From contig OY759215.1 in the NCBI GenBank assembly GCA_963662175.1, positions 25,223,079 to 25,287,078 on the forward strand: 64,000 nucleotides of DNA, given 5' to 3'. The number at the start of each line of letters is the position of its first letter. The stretch's first letter is position 1. The notes under the pieces were generated by a model. It searched no databases and was not told where the DNA came from. It saw only the letters and a program-made list of their open reading frames with translations. A program made the translations under genes and the position numbers. Of this stretch, positions 53,993 through 64,000 are shown piece by piece. Source of the DNA: Aradus depressus (lineage: Eukaryota > Arthropoda > Insecta > Hemiptera > Aradidae).

Positions 53993-54376
53993 GTACCATG
54001 GTACGTTCTCATTTATTCGGGCTGGAGAAGTACCCTGGTATGTTCTCATTTATTCGGGTTGGAGAAGTACCATGGTACGTTCTCATTTATTCGGGCTGGA
54101 GAAGTACCATGGTACGTTCTCATTTATTCGGGCTGGAGAAGTACCCTGGTATGTTCTCATTTATTCGGGTTGGAGAAGTACCATGGTACGTTCTCATTTA
54201 TTCGGGCTGGAGAAGTACCATGGTACGTTCTCATTTATTCGGGCTGGAGAAGTACTCTGGTATGTTCTCATTTATTCGGGTTGGAGAAGTACCATGGTAC
54301 GTTCTCATTTATTCGGGCTGGAGAAGTACCATGGTACGTTCTCATTTATTCGGGTTGGAGAAGTACCATGGTATGT
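53993..54376. repeat. 37-bp array with a 3-unit higher-order repeat
   Basis: About 10 units of 37 bases (GTACCATGGTACGTTCTCAT, TTATTCGGGCTGGAGAA). Every third unit is CCCTGG or CTCTGG with TATG and GGGTT, giving a 111-bp super-repeat. The unit matches the R1 tail it follows (TTAATTCGTGCTGGGGAAGTAC). No unit holds a stop in any + frame and 37 is not a multiple of 3, so all three + frames stay open; these are not genes. Confidence 0.95.
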
Positions 54377-54928
54377 TCTACCTACAACTTTTTTTACGAG
54401 AAAGAAAAATGTTTTTCTTCTGCTTTTAAAATATTTAAATTTTTTATAAGAATTTTATAAGAATGCTTAACGACGCTTTTTTAATTGCTCATTAAATTTT
54501 ATTCCCAAGTCACTTTATTACAGTAAGTTTTGTAAATTTTGGGTATTTTGTATTTTGTGGGAGGGGAGGAGTGTACACTGAGTGGGTTATATTTAAGCTA
54601 ACATCTCAGGGGTTTTGCAAATAGGGTGGCGGGGTGTAGATTGCCGATTGGGCCCCAAGAGCGAGGGGGAGTTGTAACAAATCGATGAGGGGGAGGTGAC
54701 TGACTCAACGTATATGAAAGCAGGTTAGCTCCCTCTGACTGCCCTATACCCTTATAGCCCTGAAAGGCTCCGTGATATTGCCGATATCAGCCCTAAAAGG
54801 TCATATGCGCAAACCCCAACAAAACAAACTATTTATCGTTATAGGGCAGAAAAGTTAAAATCTCTTTCTTCCACAGTTTCACAGGAATTCTAGAATAAAT
54901 AATACTACTATACATTGTTATTGTTAAC
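54377..54928. other. No gene seen
   Basis: Unclassified, with G-rich stretches near 54550-54700. Confidence 0.5.
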
Positions 54929-55034
54929 ATGTTATTATTATACTTATTATTAAGTAATTTTAATACTGTTTTTGTATTATGTAGTCTACTATTTATAAGT
55001 TTATAAAAATAAATGTCAATACTGTTTTGCATTC

Positions 55035-55110
<76 letters not shown>

Positions 55111-55217
55111 GAATGCAAAACAGTATTGACATTTATTTTTATAAACATATAAATAGTAGACTACATAATACAAAAACAGTATTAAAATTACTTAATAATA
55201 AGTATAATAATAACATA
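54929..55217. repeat. ~290-bp palindrome centred on (AT)n
   Basis: Arms of about 110 bases (TTAAGTAATTTTAATACTG; ATGTCAATACTGTTTTGCAT) are reverse complements around a 70-base AT run (55033-55103). A hairpin this AT-rich is prone to cruciform extrusion and assembly error. Confidence 0.93.
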
Positions 55218-55775
55218 AGTATTGTCAGTGTTGATTGCCAGCATAATAAATAAAACCACTGATATAAGTCGTCCATATTGATAGACATTAGTATTTATTT
55301 AATGATTTTTCACGGTTGGTAACAATAATTATATAATATACATATAATGAATTATGGCGAGGCCAGACCACTAGGAGCGCCAGTCTCGAATGTTCAACTA
55401 CTTAGAACAGTACGAAGAACAACTTACTTTTACGGTCTTGTGACAGGATGCCGTTAAACATAGATCCAGAGACACATGCCTCGAGGTAAAATAGTCATGT
55501 TAGGAAGGAACCTAACCTTACCAGTAGAACGGTTGTTACTGAGTTACCAGCTGTATTGACGGGTTGGTACCGATTTCGTATTAACATAATAATATTAAAA
55601 TTAATTATGTATATTGAAAACACTTCATTTTGTATATTGTGAATGACCATAAGTAAATAAGTGATGCCAGAAAGACAAGAGAATAGTAATTTATATAAAA
55701 TGAATGATAAAAATAAATCAACTATACACAAAACAATAAATAAAATGTATACAATGGAAAATGTACTTCCCAAGA
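55218..55775. other. No recognised gene
   Basis: 55355-55560 is less AT-rich (GGCGAGGCCAGACCACTAGG) and non-repetitive; function unknown. Both sides are AT-rich. Confidence 0.4.
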
Positions 55776-56170
55776 ACGATTTAATTAATTAACTTTTTCT
55801 TTTCCCCTCCAAAACTGATCATTCAATAGTTGACGTACGTAGGGGGCTCCTAAATCCTTATACTAAATTTTTTGTCGATAGATGTATTACATCGGCAGTT
55901 ATTAGGATTTTTGTAATAATCATCTTCCCTTGAACTACTCTTCCCTTCAGCGAATATCGCTGAAATTTATTACAGGTTGTGTGGCTCTTCCTCTGATACC
56001 AATTTACCGATTTGATAGAAATTCAATAGGTGTCGTAATAAGGTTTTAAAGTTACATATGAAATTTCATATCAATACATTCATTTTATCGTGTTCAGACA
56101 CAAAACTTTTTTCTAATTTTTTGGAAACATAAAATTATGATAAATTCTATAATTTAGAAGTAATTAAGTT
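55776..56170 (-). repeat. R1 copy in reverse
   Basis: TACTTCCCAAGAACGATTTA, TTACATCGGCAGTTATTAGG and two further modules. Confidence 0.82.
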
Positions 56171-56813
56171 GTGTTTTAGAGTTTTTTTTTATCGCTGTAT
56201 TGTAAGCATACGTTTGAAATATCTATTCCCCCGGAAATTCTTCAGTACTTTCCCTTTCTGTCTTGGCTACACCTCCTCAAGCTTCTTAGATTATTCCGGA
56301 AATAACTACCATAAAGATGGCTCCATCCTTCACCAAGATTGTTAACGTTTTTTTTACTATGACTCGGTTTTGTCAATTTATCATATCTTATTTTTTCGAT
56401 AGCAAACTCTGAATTTCGTGAAAATTGGCCAGTAAATTGGATTTCTCCATGCACCTGGAAGTCCAAATCCTGCCCTCCCATGAAACAGAGCTCTCTAACC
56501 ACCCATCATGCGTACTTCCTCAGATCTAAAAGCAAGTTTCCGCTCTCCCATAAAATGTTCAAAGTGAGTTTTGGCTCTCCCTATACACCCAGAATTACTT
56601 GACACAGACGTCCCCAAGAGACCCCCGGACGCACATTTCCAATGGAGCTTCCCGTCTCACATTCCATTCTATAGTACGTAGCACTTCCTGGGACGAAGAC
56701 ATCCACATTTCTTTGTCGAGTTTCAAAGTATATAATATTTTTTATATATTAACGTTTATATATTCCAGGAAACAATCAACTAATAAGAATTAATTAATAT
56801 ATTTTATTGCAGA
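56171..56813. other. No recognised gene
   Basis: Non-repetitive and less AT-rich between 56230 and 56720, but with no long frame or splice-bounded exon I can defend. Confidence 0.4.
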
Positions 56814-57125
56814 GAGCGCGGGCAGCTTCGAGTTAGCATTTTACCCTATTTAGCTCAAGATCGCGAGTTCGAAACCCGGCCGAGGCCCTTGGATTTTTTT
56901 ATCTGGGAGATAAACAAACTTGAGCATGCCATCCTTCTGACGGATCGTTAAGCGATGGTCCCGAGCCTGTACGATGTCAAGTACTCTTTAAAGACCCCTC
57001 TACCCTAGGTAACTAAACCTGAATAGACAACATTTAGAACTCCCACAGTAGAGCTCAACTCATGTCCACCAGAGAGATGAAAGAGCGCTCTGGTAGTAGG
57101 CGATATGACCTCTTAGTTGATAAGC
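56814..57125 (+). repeat. SINE1 full-length copy
   Basis: Degenerate head, B box GAGTTCGAAACCC at 56871, GGCCGAGGCCC, GCGATGGTCCCGAGCCTG, GTAGTAGGCGATATGACC, then a TTAGTTGATAAG tail. Confidence 0.88.
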
Positions 57126-57209
57126 ATAAATAGCCGTTATATTTTATGAGGGTCATTTTGATTTGGACAGATATTAGGAAATAGCATTCCGTGCTCAACA
57201 TTTTCCTAA

Positions 57210-57450
57210 TTGCTTCATTGGAAAGGAAATTAGGTTTCTTTTCTATTTATCGGCCGAAGGGGAGGAGTCTCAATTCAAAAAACCTAATAACTACCGATGT
57301 AATGAATTTATCGTCACAAAATTTAATATGAGGGTTTTGGAGCCCCTATTTGAGTATATTAGCGCAAACGATTGACTGGTTTTGAAAGGAGAGCGAAAAG
57401 GTTATTGATTAATTCGTTCTGGGGAAGTACATTGACTGTGATTTACAATA
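57210..57450 (+). repeat. R1 tail copy
   Basis: CCGATGTAATGAATTTATCG to TTCGTTCTGGGGAAGTACAT. Confidence 0.82.
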
Positions 57451-57699
57451 TATACAACTGTATAAAAATATATATACAACAAGCAAATGTGCTGTAAGAG
57501 AGATAATGTCGTGAGGGGAGAAATCTCTAGTCACTGAGTTACTCTCATTTGTAACGCTGCTTAGGATTTTTCTGGGCCATTAACGATTAAGCCGTCGTTG
57601 GGGAAGTTTATCAGAATGGAGGTGACCTAAAGGATTATTGTGGGAACTAAGAATGTAAGAAAATTGTTTGTACTTGGAATTAGCAACTTCACAAAAGGT

Positions 57700-57925
57700 A
57701 CTTTATACGTCAGTGTGAAGAGTTTCGCTGCACTCAAAAACCCTATAACTGTCGATATAATGAATGTATCGACATAAAAATTACTATGAGGATTCAGAAT
57801 CCCCAGTTGTGTCAACTATTGGTCTTTGGCTCAAACGGTCGATTGGATCGGATTTTGGAAGAAGAGCGAAAATTTAATTGATTAATTCGTTCTGGGGAAG
57901 TACATTCCGGGTAATTCATCAAAGA
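57700..57925 (+). repeat. R1 tail copy
   Basis: CTGTCGATATAATGAATG to TTCGTTCTGGGGAAGTACAT. Second tail in tandem orientation with the one at 57210. Confidence 0.82.
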
Positions 57926-57939
57926 GTTTAGTGGGACTC

Positions 57940-58165
57940 CCCCGGAGACAGGTCGGAGTTAACAGGTTGAACGAAGCTCCGGAACGTCACACTGAGAGGC
58001 CGATATGAAGGAGGGTGACGTCACGTACTGAGAGGTGGGGCTGTTTAATCAAGGAGGGAGGGTGGTCTGGGGGGGGGGGGGGGGGGGGCTGTGGGGCTGA
58101 AGAAGGGAGGATGGTGTGGGGGCGGCGGGGCTATGGGGCTGAAGAAGGGAGGGTGCACCGGGGGT
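57940..58165. repeat. G-rich imperfect repeats
   Basis: Three units around GGGGCTGAAGAAGGGAGG with a G18 run at 58070-58088. The Gly/Trp-rich 78-residue + frame is a by-product. Confidence 0.7.
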
Positions 58166-58374
58166 GGAGTTTTATTATTGCATCTTCCCTTGTCTCCTTT
58201 TCATTAGAGTTGTGCGTCAAATATGATTGTATATGTAGAGACTACGGTTGAAGTATGTAGACTACGAGTAGACTATGTAGACTTACGTAGAGAAATCAAC
58301 TGTTTCAAACCTGTCCTACGTTCTATATAATGCCGCGTGTTACAACAACTAATGTTCACGTGACTATTTGGTGA

Positions 58375-58550
58375 ATCACCGGCAATGTACTTCCCTAGCA
58401 CGAATTAGTCAATTTCGTTTTCGCTGTCCTTACGAAATTAATTCACCATTTGGCCTAAAAAAAAGTGACTTACAGACGTAAATTACTTCTGAATCCTTAT
58501 AATATAAGGATTCAGAAGTAATTTACGTCTGTGTCACTTTTTTTTAGAAA
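58375..58550 (-). repeat. R1 fragment ending in a palindrome
   Basis: Reverse R1 tail (CACCGGCAATGTACTTCCC) then an inverted repeat of about 45-base arms (58453-58497/58500-58548; CAGAAGTAATTTACGTCTG), one indel. Confidence 0.8.
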
Positions 58551-58555
58551 TCTCT

Positions 58556-58799
58556 AAACTTAAGCACGCCGTCCTTCGGATGGGACGTTAAGCGATGGTC
58601 CCGAGCCTGTACGATGTCAGGTACTCGTTAAAGACCCCTACCCTAGGTGAATAAAAATTTAGGGTAGGCAAAATTTAGGACTCCCATAGTAGAGTCGGGC
58701 TCATGTCCACCAGAGTGACGAAAGAGCGCTCTGGTAGTAGGCGATATGAATTAGTAGTTAAAGCCCGGGCATGAGTCATAAAACCTAACCTAACCTAAC
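58556..58799 (+). repeat. SINE1 with CCTAA tail
   Basis: 5'-truncated, otherwise close to consensus: GATGGGACGTTAAGCGATGG to GCCCGGGCATGAGTCATAAA, ending ACCTAACCTAACCTAACA. Same tail as the chimeric copy at 34904. Confidence 0.92.
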
Positions 58800-58839
58800 A
58801 AGTAGTTCTCCAACCAAAAGCTGAAGGGCATCGGTGCCA

Positions 58840-59110
58840 ATGGAAACCATGCCTCGGGATTTGAACCCGGGATTGGGGGTAAACCAAAAAACCCTAATAA
58901 CTGCCGATGTAATAAATTCATTGCATTTATTACATCGGCAGTTATTAGGGTTTTTTGGTTTCCCCCCAGCTTTGACTGATTTGGCTGAAAACCAATAGGT
59001 GTCGTCCTTATGGGGTCCTGGGTTTATATATGAAATTTCATATTGATACATACATTTTATTGGAAGTCTTTTATCATGATCAAAGACACACAATACAGAC
59101 CTTATAGGGT
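58840..59110 (-). repeat. R1 copy with 37-bp snapback
   Basis: 58881-58917 and 58925-58961 are perfect reverse complements (AACTGCCGATGTAATAAAT) with a 7-base loop. The downstream part continues R1 in reverse (GATTTGGCTGAAAACCAATA). Confidence 0.88.
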
Positions 59111-59124
59111 TTTGAATTTACATT

Positions 59125-59790
59125 TACAACAATAAATTAAAATGGTTTTCGACACTGTGAAGAAGTTGGGAGCTCAGAACTCTAATACTTCCGGAATTAT
59201 AAAGATGTAGGTTTCTTGGTATCTCGTAAAATTGTGTATGTTCTAGGTTAAATCAACTCACTCATTTTCATTCGCTCCTATAGATTTAGAAGGTATATGA
59301 TTAATAATGATGCAAACATAATTTATTTATTACAAAAACTGGAATTAAACGATTAATGCAAAAGTAAAAAAGTACTGCCCTGAAAAGTTACGAATTCAGA
59401 CTTACCAATTTATTCCCTGTGACCACAGATGTGCCTTCCATTTTTTCCTACAATTTTTATTTGAAGTGATTTTTGATTTTGACAAATATAAGTGGTATTT
59501 TGTAAAATGTAACTTAAATCACGAAAAAACGTGGTTTTAATTTCCGTTCGATTTCGTCCAAAATCTAATAAGATCTAAGTTAGCACATGTAACATTTTCA
59601 TTTAAAATTTCAAGCTCATTGTTTTAATCGATAGCGCTCACAAAGTTCCAATCACATACACACAGATATCATCGCGAAAATGGGCAAAACGGTGTTGAGG
59701 GGTAATTCCGTTGAAAACTCGATCTCGGTTTTTCACACTGGTTCAATAGCTCTTTCTTATACTAAATGTATAAGAAAGTAAATAAGAAGA
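59125..59790 (+). repeat. R3 copy with 3' terminus
   Basis: GTGAAGAAGTTGGGAGCTC, CTCGTAAAATTGTGTATGTT, TTTCCGTTCGATTTCGTCC, ATCATCGCGAAAATGGGC, ending TGTATAAGAAAGTAAATAA. Confidence 0.82.
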
Positions 59791-60073
59791 GATTCCAGTT
59801 TCCTTACGATGTCTTCTGTCAACCATTCTTTTTCAACATCTTGTATCAGTTCAATTGCTGGCAACCAGACAACAAACTCTGTTGCTGTTGTCTTGCTCAG
59901 CTAATGTTTTTATCTGCTGTTGAGCTGTTTGGCGTTGGATGTTTCCCTCCGGCAGTACCTGGGATCGATCCACTTCCGTCGAGGACTGACCCACATCCGC
60001 CATCCGGCAAAACCCTTCCTTCGCTCTTCAACTCCTCCCAGCTTAAATGCTCTTCTATTCCTCAACTACAATA
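59791..60073 (+). other. Unrecognised open region
   Basis: A 109-residue + frame (59766-60095) covers this less AT-rich stretch (CCTCCGGCAGTACCTGGGATC). No domain recognised; its start lies in the R3 terminus. Confidence 0.2.
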
Positions 60074-60160
60074 CAGTACAATCTCGATAATCTGAAACAT
60101 ATGGGACCAGACAACCGCCGGATTATCGAAAATTTCCGGATTACTGGGATTAAAAAAAAA
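60074..60160 (+). mobile_element. Pogo/Tigger-like terminus
   Basis: CAGTACAATCTCGATAATCTG follows TA (60072-60073) and is followed by CGCCGGATTATCGAAAATTT and CCGGATTACTGGG. This is the typical layout of a pogo/Tigger end. No opposite end was found, so a stub. Confidence 0.6.
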
Positions 60161-60161
60161 A

Positions 60162-60500
60162 CAATTTTATTTGTATGTGCATTTGATATTTCAGAAAGGT
60201 AACAAATATCTATGTACATGTATACATATAAAACAAAATATGTACATACTTAAAACAAATAAAATTGTATAAAAATAACTGAAAACATTTGATGAAAAAT
60301 AATCAATTGTTTTTTTGTTCCTGAGCTTTTAACATTTTTTCAAAAACGTATCTTACATTTTTTTCAGGAATAATACACCATCATTTGCAATGTCGTTTTC
60401 TTCTGCCCATCTCGTGCTTACATTGAGTGCGTTGAATGCTTCGCTTTTCCAAGAACACTCGGGTCGTAATAACGTAACTAACTTGAATAACCGACGACGT
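60162..60500. other. Possible continuation of the pogo-like stub; no gene
   Basis: AT-rich to 60350. 60365-60490 gives overlapping minus frames (FNALNVSTRWAEEN) that I do not assign. Confidence 0.3.
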
Positions 60501-60790
60501 ATTTTTTTTTTCATTTTTGGATTCAGGGAGTTCATAAACATGAAATTTCGATAAAAATTGAATGTAATAGACACAACATTTCATATGTGAATTCAAAACC
60601 CCATTAGAGCAAAACTGCGAAATCTGCAGAAGGGAATGGGGATTCAGAGGGGGCTCAACTCAAAAACCCCAATAACTGCCGATGTAATGAATGTATTGAC
60701 ATGATATTTCATATTTGAAGTCAAAAGCCATGAAGGACATAAGCTCTCAAATTTCAGCGAGATCAGCCGACGAGAGTCAAACGCCACTCC
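60500..60790 (+). repeat. R1 modules
   Basis: Begins with a reversed head scrap (TTTTTGGATTCAGGGAGTTC), then + modules (GATGTAATGAATGTATTGAC, TCAGCGAGATCAGCCGACG). Confidence 0.75.
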
Positions 60791-60865
60791 ATGATTGGTC
60801 TCATGATCTGATACACGGATTAACGGGAGTCAATTTGCCTTGGCTCAGTTTGTAGGCGATAGATG

Positions 60866-61052
60866 TTAAAGTTGAGACGGGATATATCTCCCAATGTTAA
60901 AGTTTAGACGGGATCTATCTCCCAATGTTAAAATTGAGACGAGATCCATCTCCCAATGTTAAAGTTGAGATAAGATCGATCTCCCAATGTTAAAGTTGAG
61001 ACGTGATACATCTCTCAATGTTAAAGTTGAGCCGGGATCAATCTCCCAATCG
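60866..61052. repeat. 31-bp tandem array, 6 units
   Basis: Units ATGTTAAAGTTGAGACGGGA plus TCTATCTCCCA. Point variation at about two positions per unit. Confidence 0.93.
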
Positions 61053-61309
61053 GCAAGGCCCAGTTAGCCCCTAATCAACCTTGGAAAGGCCACTGCTCTT
61101 CTCCCCTCTCTCTCCCTTCCAATCTGGATCCAACCCTTTCAACTCACTTCTCGCTATTTCCAAAATGCTCTCTGGTTTCTGGAGAAGTGAAACAATGAGT
61201 AACTCCCCGAGCGTTATATGTTCCAATTATTTTTATTTATTAAAAAAAATAAACAAAAGAAATAATAATAATGAAATAATAAACAAAAGAAATAAAAAAA
61301 AGAGTCGAT

Positions 61310-61630
61310 GAATGCTATGTACTTCCCCAGCACGAATTAATCATTGACGTTTTCGCTCTCCCCCCAAAGTCAATCACGTTTGGGCTAAAATTTAATATTT
61401 GACTTACTTATTGGCTTCTGAATTCTCATACTAAATATTGTGACGTTACCATTCATTACATCGGCAGTTATTGGGATTTTTGAGTAGAGCACCCATCTGA
61501 TACCCCCTCCCTTTGACCGATTTCGCGGAAAATTGAAAGGTGTAATCTTAATAAGGTTTTGAATTTAAATATAAAATTTCATGTCTCGACACATTCATTA
61601 CAATGACAGTTATTAAAGTTTTTTTTTTGT
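61310..61630 (-). repeat. R1 copy in reverse
   Basis: ATGTACTTCCCCAGCACG, TCGCTCTCCCCCCAAAGTC, TTACATCGGCAGTTATTGGG. Confidence 0.85.
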
Positions 61631-61865
61631 TATAAGTAAGTCATAAGTCTCTTTATGCCAATTCGTGCAACGACTTTTGATCCATAAGCGAATGCACGAA
61701 ATGCGGGGGTGGGTGCGTGGGTGGAGTAAGGGTAGAGTAGAACATAATTGCTGAACACAAGAACAAAATCGGATCGAAGTCTATAAAACACAAACATACA
61801 GAGGTACCATGTTTTTTTTTTTTTTTTTTTGTGTTAACATTTTACTGGAAAATGTGATCTGAATA

Positions 61866-62600
61866 TCGTCGGTGATAGTACAAGACCGCGTAAGAGCAGT
61901 TTGTAAATACCGCGTAACAACTTCTTCACGATTTTACAGGACCAAGAAAAAAGGTAATATGTTGACCATTTGAATGTACTTTTCCGACTGAACTTGTTCG
62001 CTACTTCTTTAGGGCTACTTTCTTAAGTATGTGACATAAATTTACCAATAGCTTGTTTAGATTCTGTGTAATGTCATTTATTCATTTATTATTCATTGCA
62101 ATAACGCGTAAGTGACTATAATACCAAAACTCCGTAATATCAAGACTGCGGAACTACATCTTAAACTGAAATTATCAAATAATTTAACCTCCTAAGGCCC
62201 AGAGTCCCATAGAAAGGATATAAGGGTAATTTTAATTTAAACTCTCCATATCATTTAGGCATAGTAATAATATTAAAAATACGATAAACACAATGTACAT
62301 CCTTGATAACTATTCAGGACAAAATAATTATATTTGGGAGTACGCACTATCCGTGTTGCGACTTGTTCTAGAATAATGTAAATACGCGGATTTGCTGGCA
62401 ACTTCAGGTCTGTGACTGGTACGCGGTATTGTTTCAATAGCGAAAACGAGGTTCTCTATTGGCTATTTCAAATCGCTTGAGATCTAATATAAGCGAATCA
62501 GCGTTAGGAATCTGTTGGCGCGATATTTCAATTTTGCGACTTTTGCTGTTACGCGGTTTTTACAACCTGCTCTTACACGGTCTTGAACTAGCACCGACGA
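61866..62600. mobile_element. 735-bp TIR element with TA target duplication
   Basis: Inverted ends of about 55 bases: TCGTCGGTGATAGTACAAGA, CCGCGTAAGAGCAG and ACCGCGTAAC on the left against their complements on the right, three or four mismatches. TA flanks both (61864-61865, 62601-62602). No transposase frame. Confidence 0.88.
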
Positions 62601-62960
62601 TATGCATTAAAGGGTTCCATATATATTTATAGATAGATTTTTATAAGTTTGTGTACGAGTATAGCGCAGAAGATATGATAACCTTCACGGACCTGAGAGA
62701 AATATACCTAGCAACTGAAACCAGAACCAACACATATTGAATGGTAAAACAAACCTATGAAAGAAACTTCAAAAGAATTTCCCTCTCCCTATAATACTAT
62801 TGTTCCCATTTGGTCGGTAACAATTTTATTCCAGTTTCCCTTTTGAAACAATTCCGGGAATGTTTTTAGACTTTTATCATCGAAATTGAGTTAAAGGAGA
62901 GACCAACTTTTGCCCTCACATTTCCTCCTCTCATGCCGCCATTTCGAAAACTAAAAAAAA
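62601..62960. other. No gene seen
   Basis: Unclassified. Confidence 0.45.
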
Positions 62961-63080
62961 TCGTCGGTGAATCATCGGCTCTATGTGCTTTCATGTCGAT
63001 ACATTCATTACGTTGGCAGTTATTGCGATTTCTGAGTTAAGCCCCCCTCTCTTACTCCCCTCCGATGGAAATTAATGGTG
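62960..63080 (-). repeat. R1 fragment
   Basis: GTCGGTGAATCATCGGCTC (tail hairpin reversed) joined to CATTACGTTGGCAGTTATTG. Confidence 0.75.
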
Positions 63081-63099
63081 TAATAAGTAGGAGTGTCAT

Positions 63100-64000
63100 A
63101 TCTGGCTCTGGCTCCCCAGATTCTGTAGAAACTGATCGATCTCCGAAGTTCGTTCAACCCTGCTCCCTCCATCTTAAACATCGCTAAGTTGACTTACATC
63201 GGTGGTACTTTATAAAGTTAAGGATCCTGTTTTGACTCTCTTCTGGCCCCTACATTCTGTTCTGTGCAAACTGATCCATCTGTTCGTTTAACTCTGTTCA
63301 TACGTCTAAAACATCGATCGCTAAGAAGACCTGCTTCGGTGGTATACTAAATAAAGTGAAGCAGTATCGCCTGTTTTGAGTCACATTTGACCGTCCATTC
63401 TTTGTTCTGTCTAAACTGATCGATCTCCGAAGTTCGTTGAACTCTGGTCATACGTCTAGAACATCGCTAAGATGACCTGTTTCGGTGGTACTAAATAAAA
63501 TGAAGAAGCAATATCGCCTATTTTGGGTCACATTTGACCGTGTATCCTCTGTTTTATCCAAACTGATCGATCGCCAATGTTGGTTGAACCTTGCTCCCTC
63601 CATCTAAAACATCGCTAAGTTAACCTGCTTCTGTGGTACTGAATAAAATGAAGAAGGAGTATCGCCTGTTTTGATTCTATCTGGCCCCCATCTGATTAAA
63701 ATGAAGAATGAATATCGCCAGTTTTGAGTCACATCTGCCCCTCCCCCCAATTCCCTCCCTCTATCTGGTCTGTAAAAACTGATCGATCGCCAATGTTGGT
63801 TGAATCTTGCTCCCTCCATCTAAAACATCGCAAAGTTGACCTGCTTCGTCGGTAGTTTCTAAAGTGAAGAACATTATATACTGAAGGAGCCTTTTTGAGC
63901 AATATCTGGCCCCTCACATTCTGTTTTATATAAACTGATCGATCGAATCTATATAAACTGAAGGTTCGTTGAACTTTCCTCCTCCGTCTCCGATGTTGGT
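63100..64000. repeat. Diverged tandem array running off the window
   Basis: About six units share AACTGATCGATCTCCGAAG, TTGAACTCTG, AAACATCGCTAAG, TTCGGTGGTACT and TATCGCCTGTTTTGA. Spacing is irregular (about 130-215 bases). The array continues beyond base 64000. Confidence 0.85.

Noticed and set aside
53998..54460. Three overlapping + frames of 125-143 residues
   Set aside because: All read the same 37-bp array; because 37 is not a multiple of 3 and the unit has no + stop, every frame stays open.
58780..58799. Interstitial telomere sequence
   Set aside because: Only three CCTAA units and always at SINE1 3' ends; it is a SINE tail, not a telomere remnant.
58785..59093. 102-residue minus ORF
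   Set aside because: It reads across a SINE1 tail and an R1 snapback palindrome; no independent coding evidence.

Overview
The window is gene-poor, AT-rich animal DNA built almost entirely of transposable-element copies, their fossils and short tandem arrays. I found no intact host gene. The toolkit points to an arthropod, most likely an insect: a tRNA-derived SINE in at least 19 copies or fragments (two with CCTAA tails, the complement of the arthropod telomere motif TTAGG), Jockey-like LINE remnants, a mariner fossil, and hammerhead-ribozyme-like cores of the kind known from Penelope-like elements. The species cannot be named from the sequence alone.

Four dispersed families, named here, tie the window together. 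R1 is an unclassified repeat of about 0.3-0.75 kb with internal 130-140 bp modules and a subterminal ACTTCCCC/GGGGAAGT hairpin. SINE1 is a tRNA-derived SINE of about 330 bp. R3 is a longer unclassified repeat ending in GTATAAGAAAGTAAA. R4 carries a hammerhead-like core. A second SINE (SINE2, about 210 bp, tRNA-Leu/Ser-like head) occurs twice.

Layout: 0-7 kb holds a 49-bp array, R1, R4, SINE1 and SINE2 copies. 7.3-8.9 kb is one element with two tandem arrays nested in it. 9.7-12.9 kb holds R3 and SINE1 with an exact 283-bp duplication. 13.3-14.5 kb is a second copy of the 7.3-kb element type with a 129-bp array. 15.9-22.4 kb holds a duplicated SINE1-R1 block, foldback structures, a 177-bp array and a solo LTR. 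22.9-25 kb holds a PIF/Harbinger-like foldback element and LINE fossils. 25.7-30.9 kb is a young LTR retrotransposon with one coiled-coil gag-like ORF and no pol, inserted in an R1 copy. 33.4-35.5 kb holds a 7 x 138-bp array and a chimeric SINE. 36-40 kb holds a MITE, a mariner fossil and a LINE fossil. 40.6-42 kb is the least repetitive stretch. 43.9-48.5 kb holds MITEs, a 268-bp array and a 531-bp palindrome. 49.9-52.2 kb is a hAT-like element containing 30 copies of a 51-bp satellite, also inserted in R1. 52.9-54.4 kb is an R1 copy with SINE2 and LINE insertions and a 37-bp array. 55-64 kb holds more R1, R3 and SINE1, snapback palindromes, a 735-bp TIR element and a diverged array at the edge.

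The insertion order can be read directly in several places: 4-bp target duplications for the LTR elements, 8-bp for the hAT-like element, TA or TAA for the MITEs, and 12-13-bp for the SINEs. The recurring theme is that internal modules or ends of dispersed elements have been tandemly amplified into short satellites.
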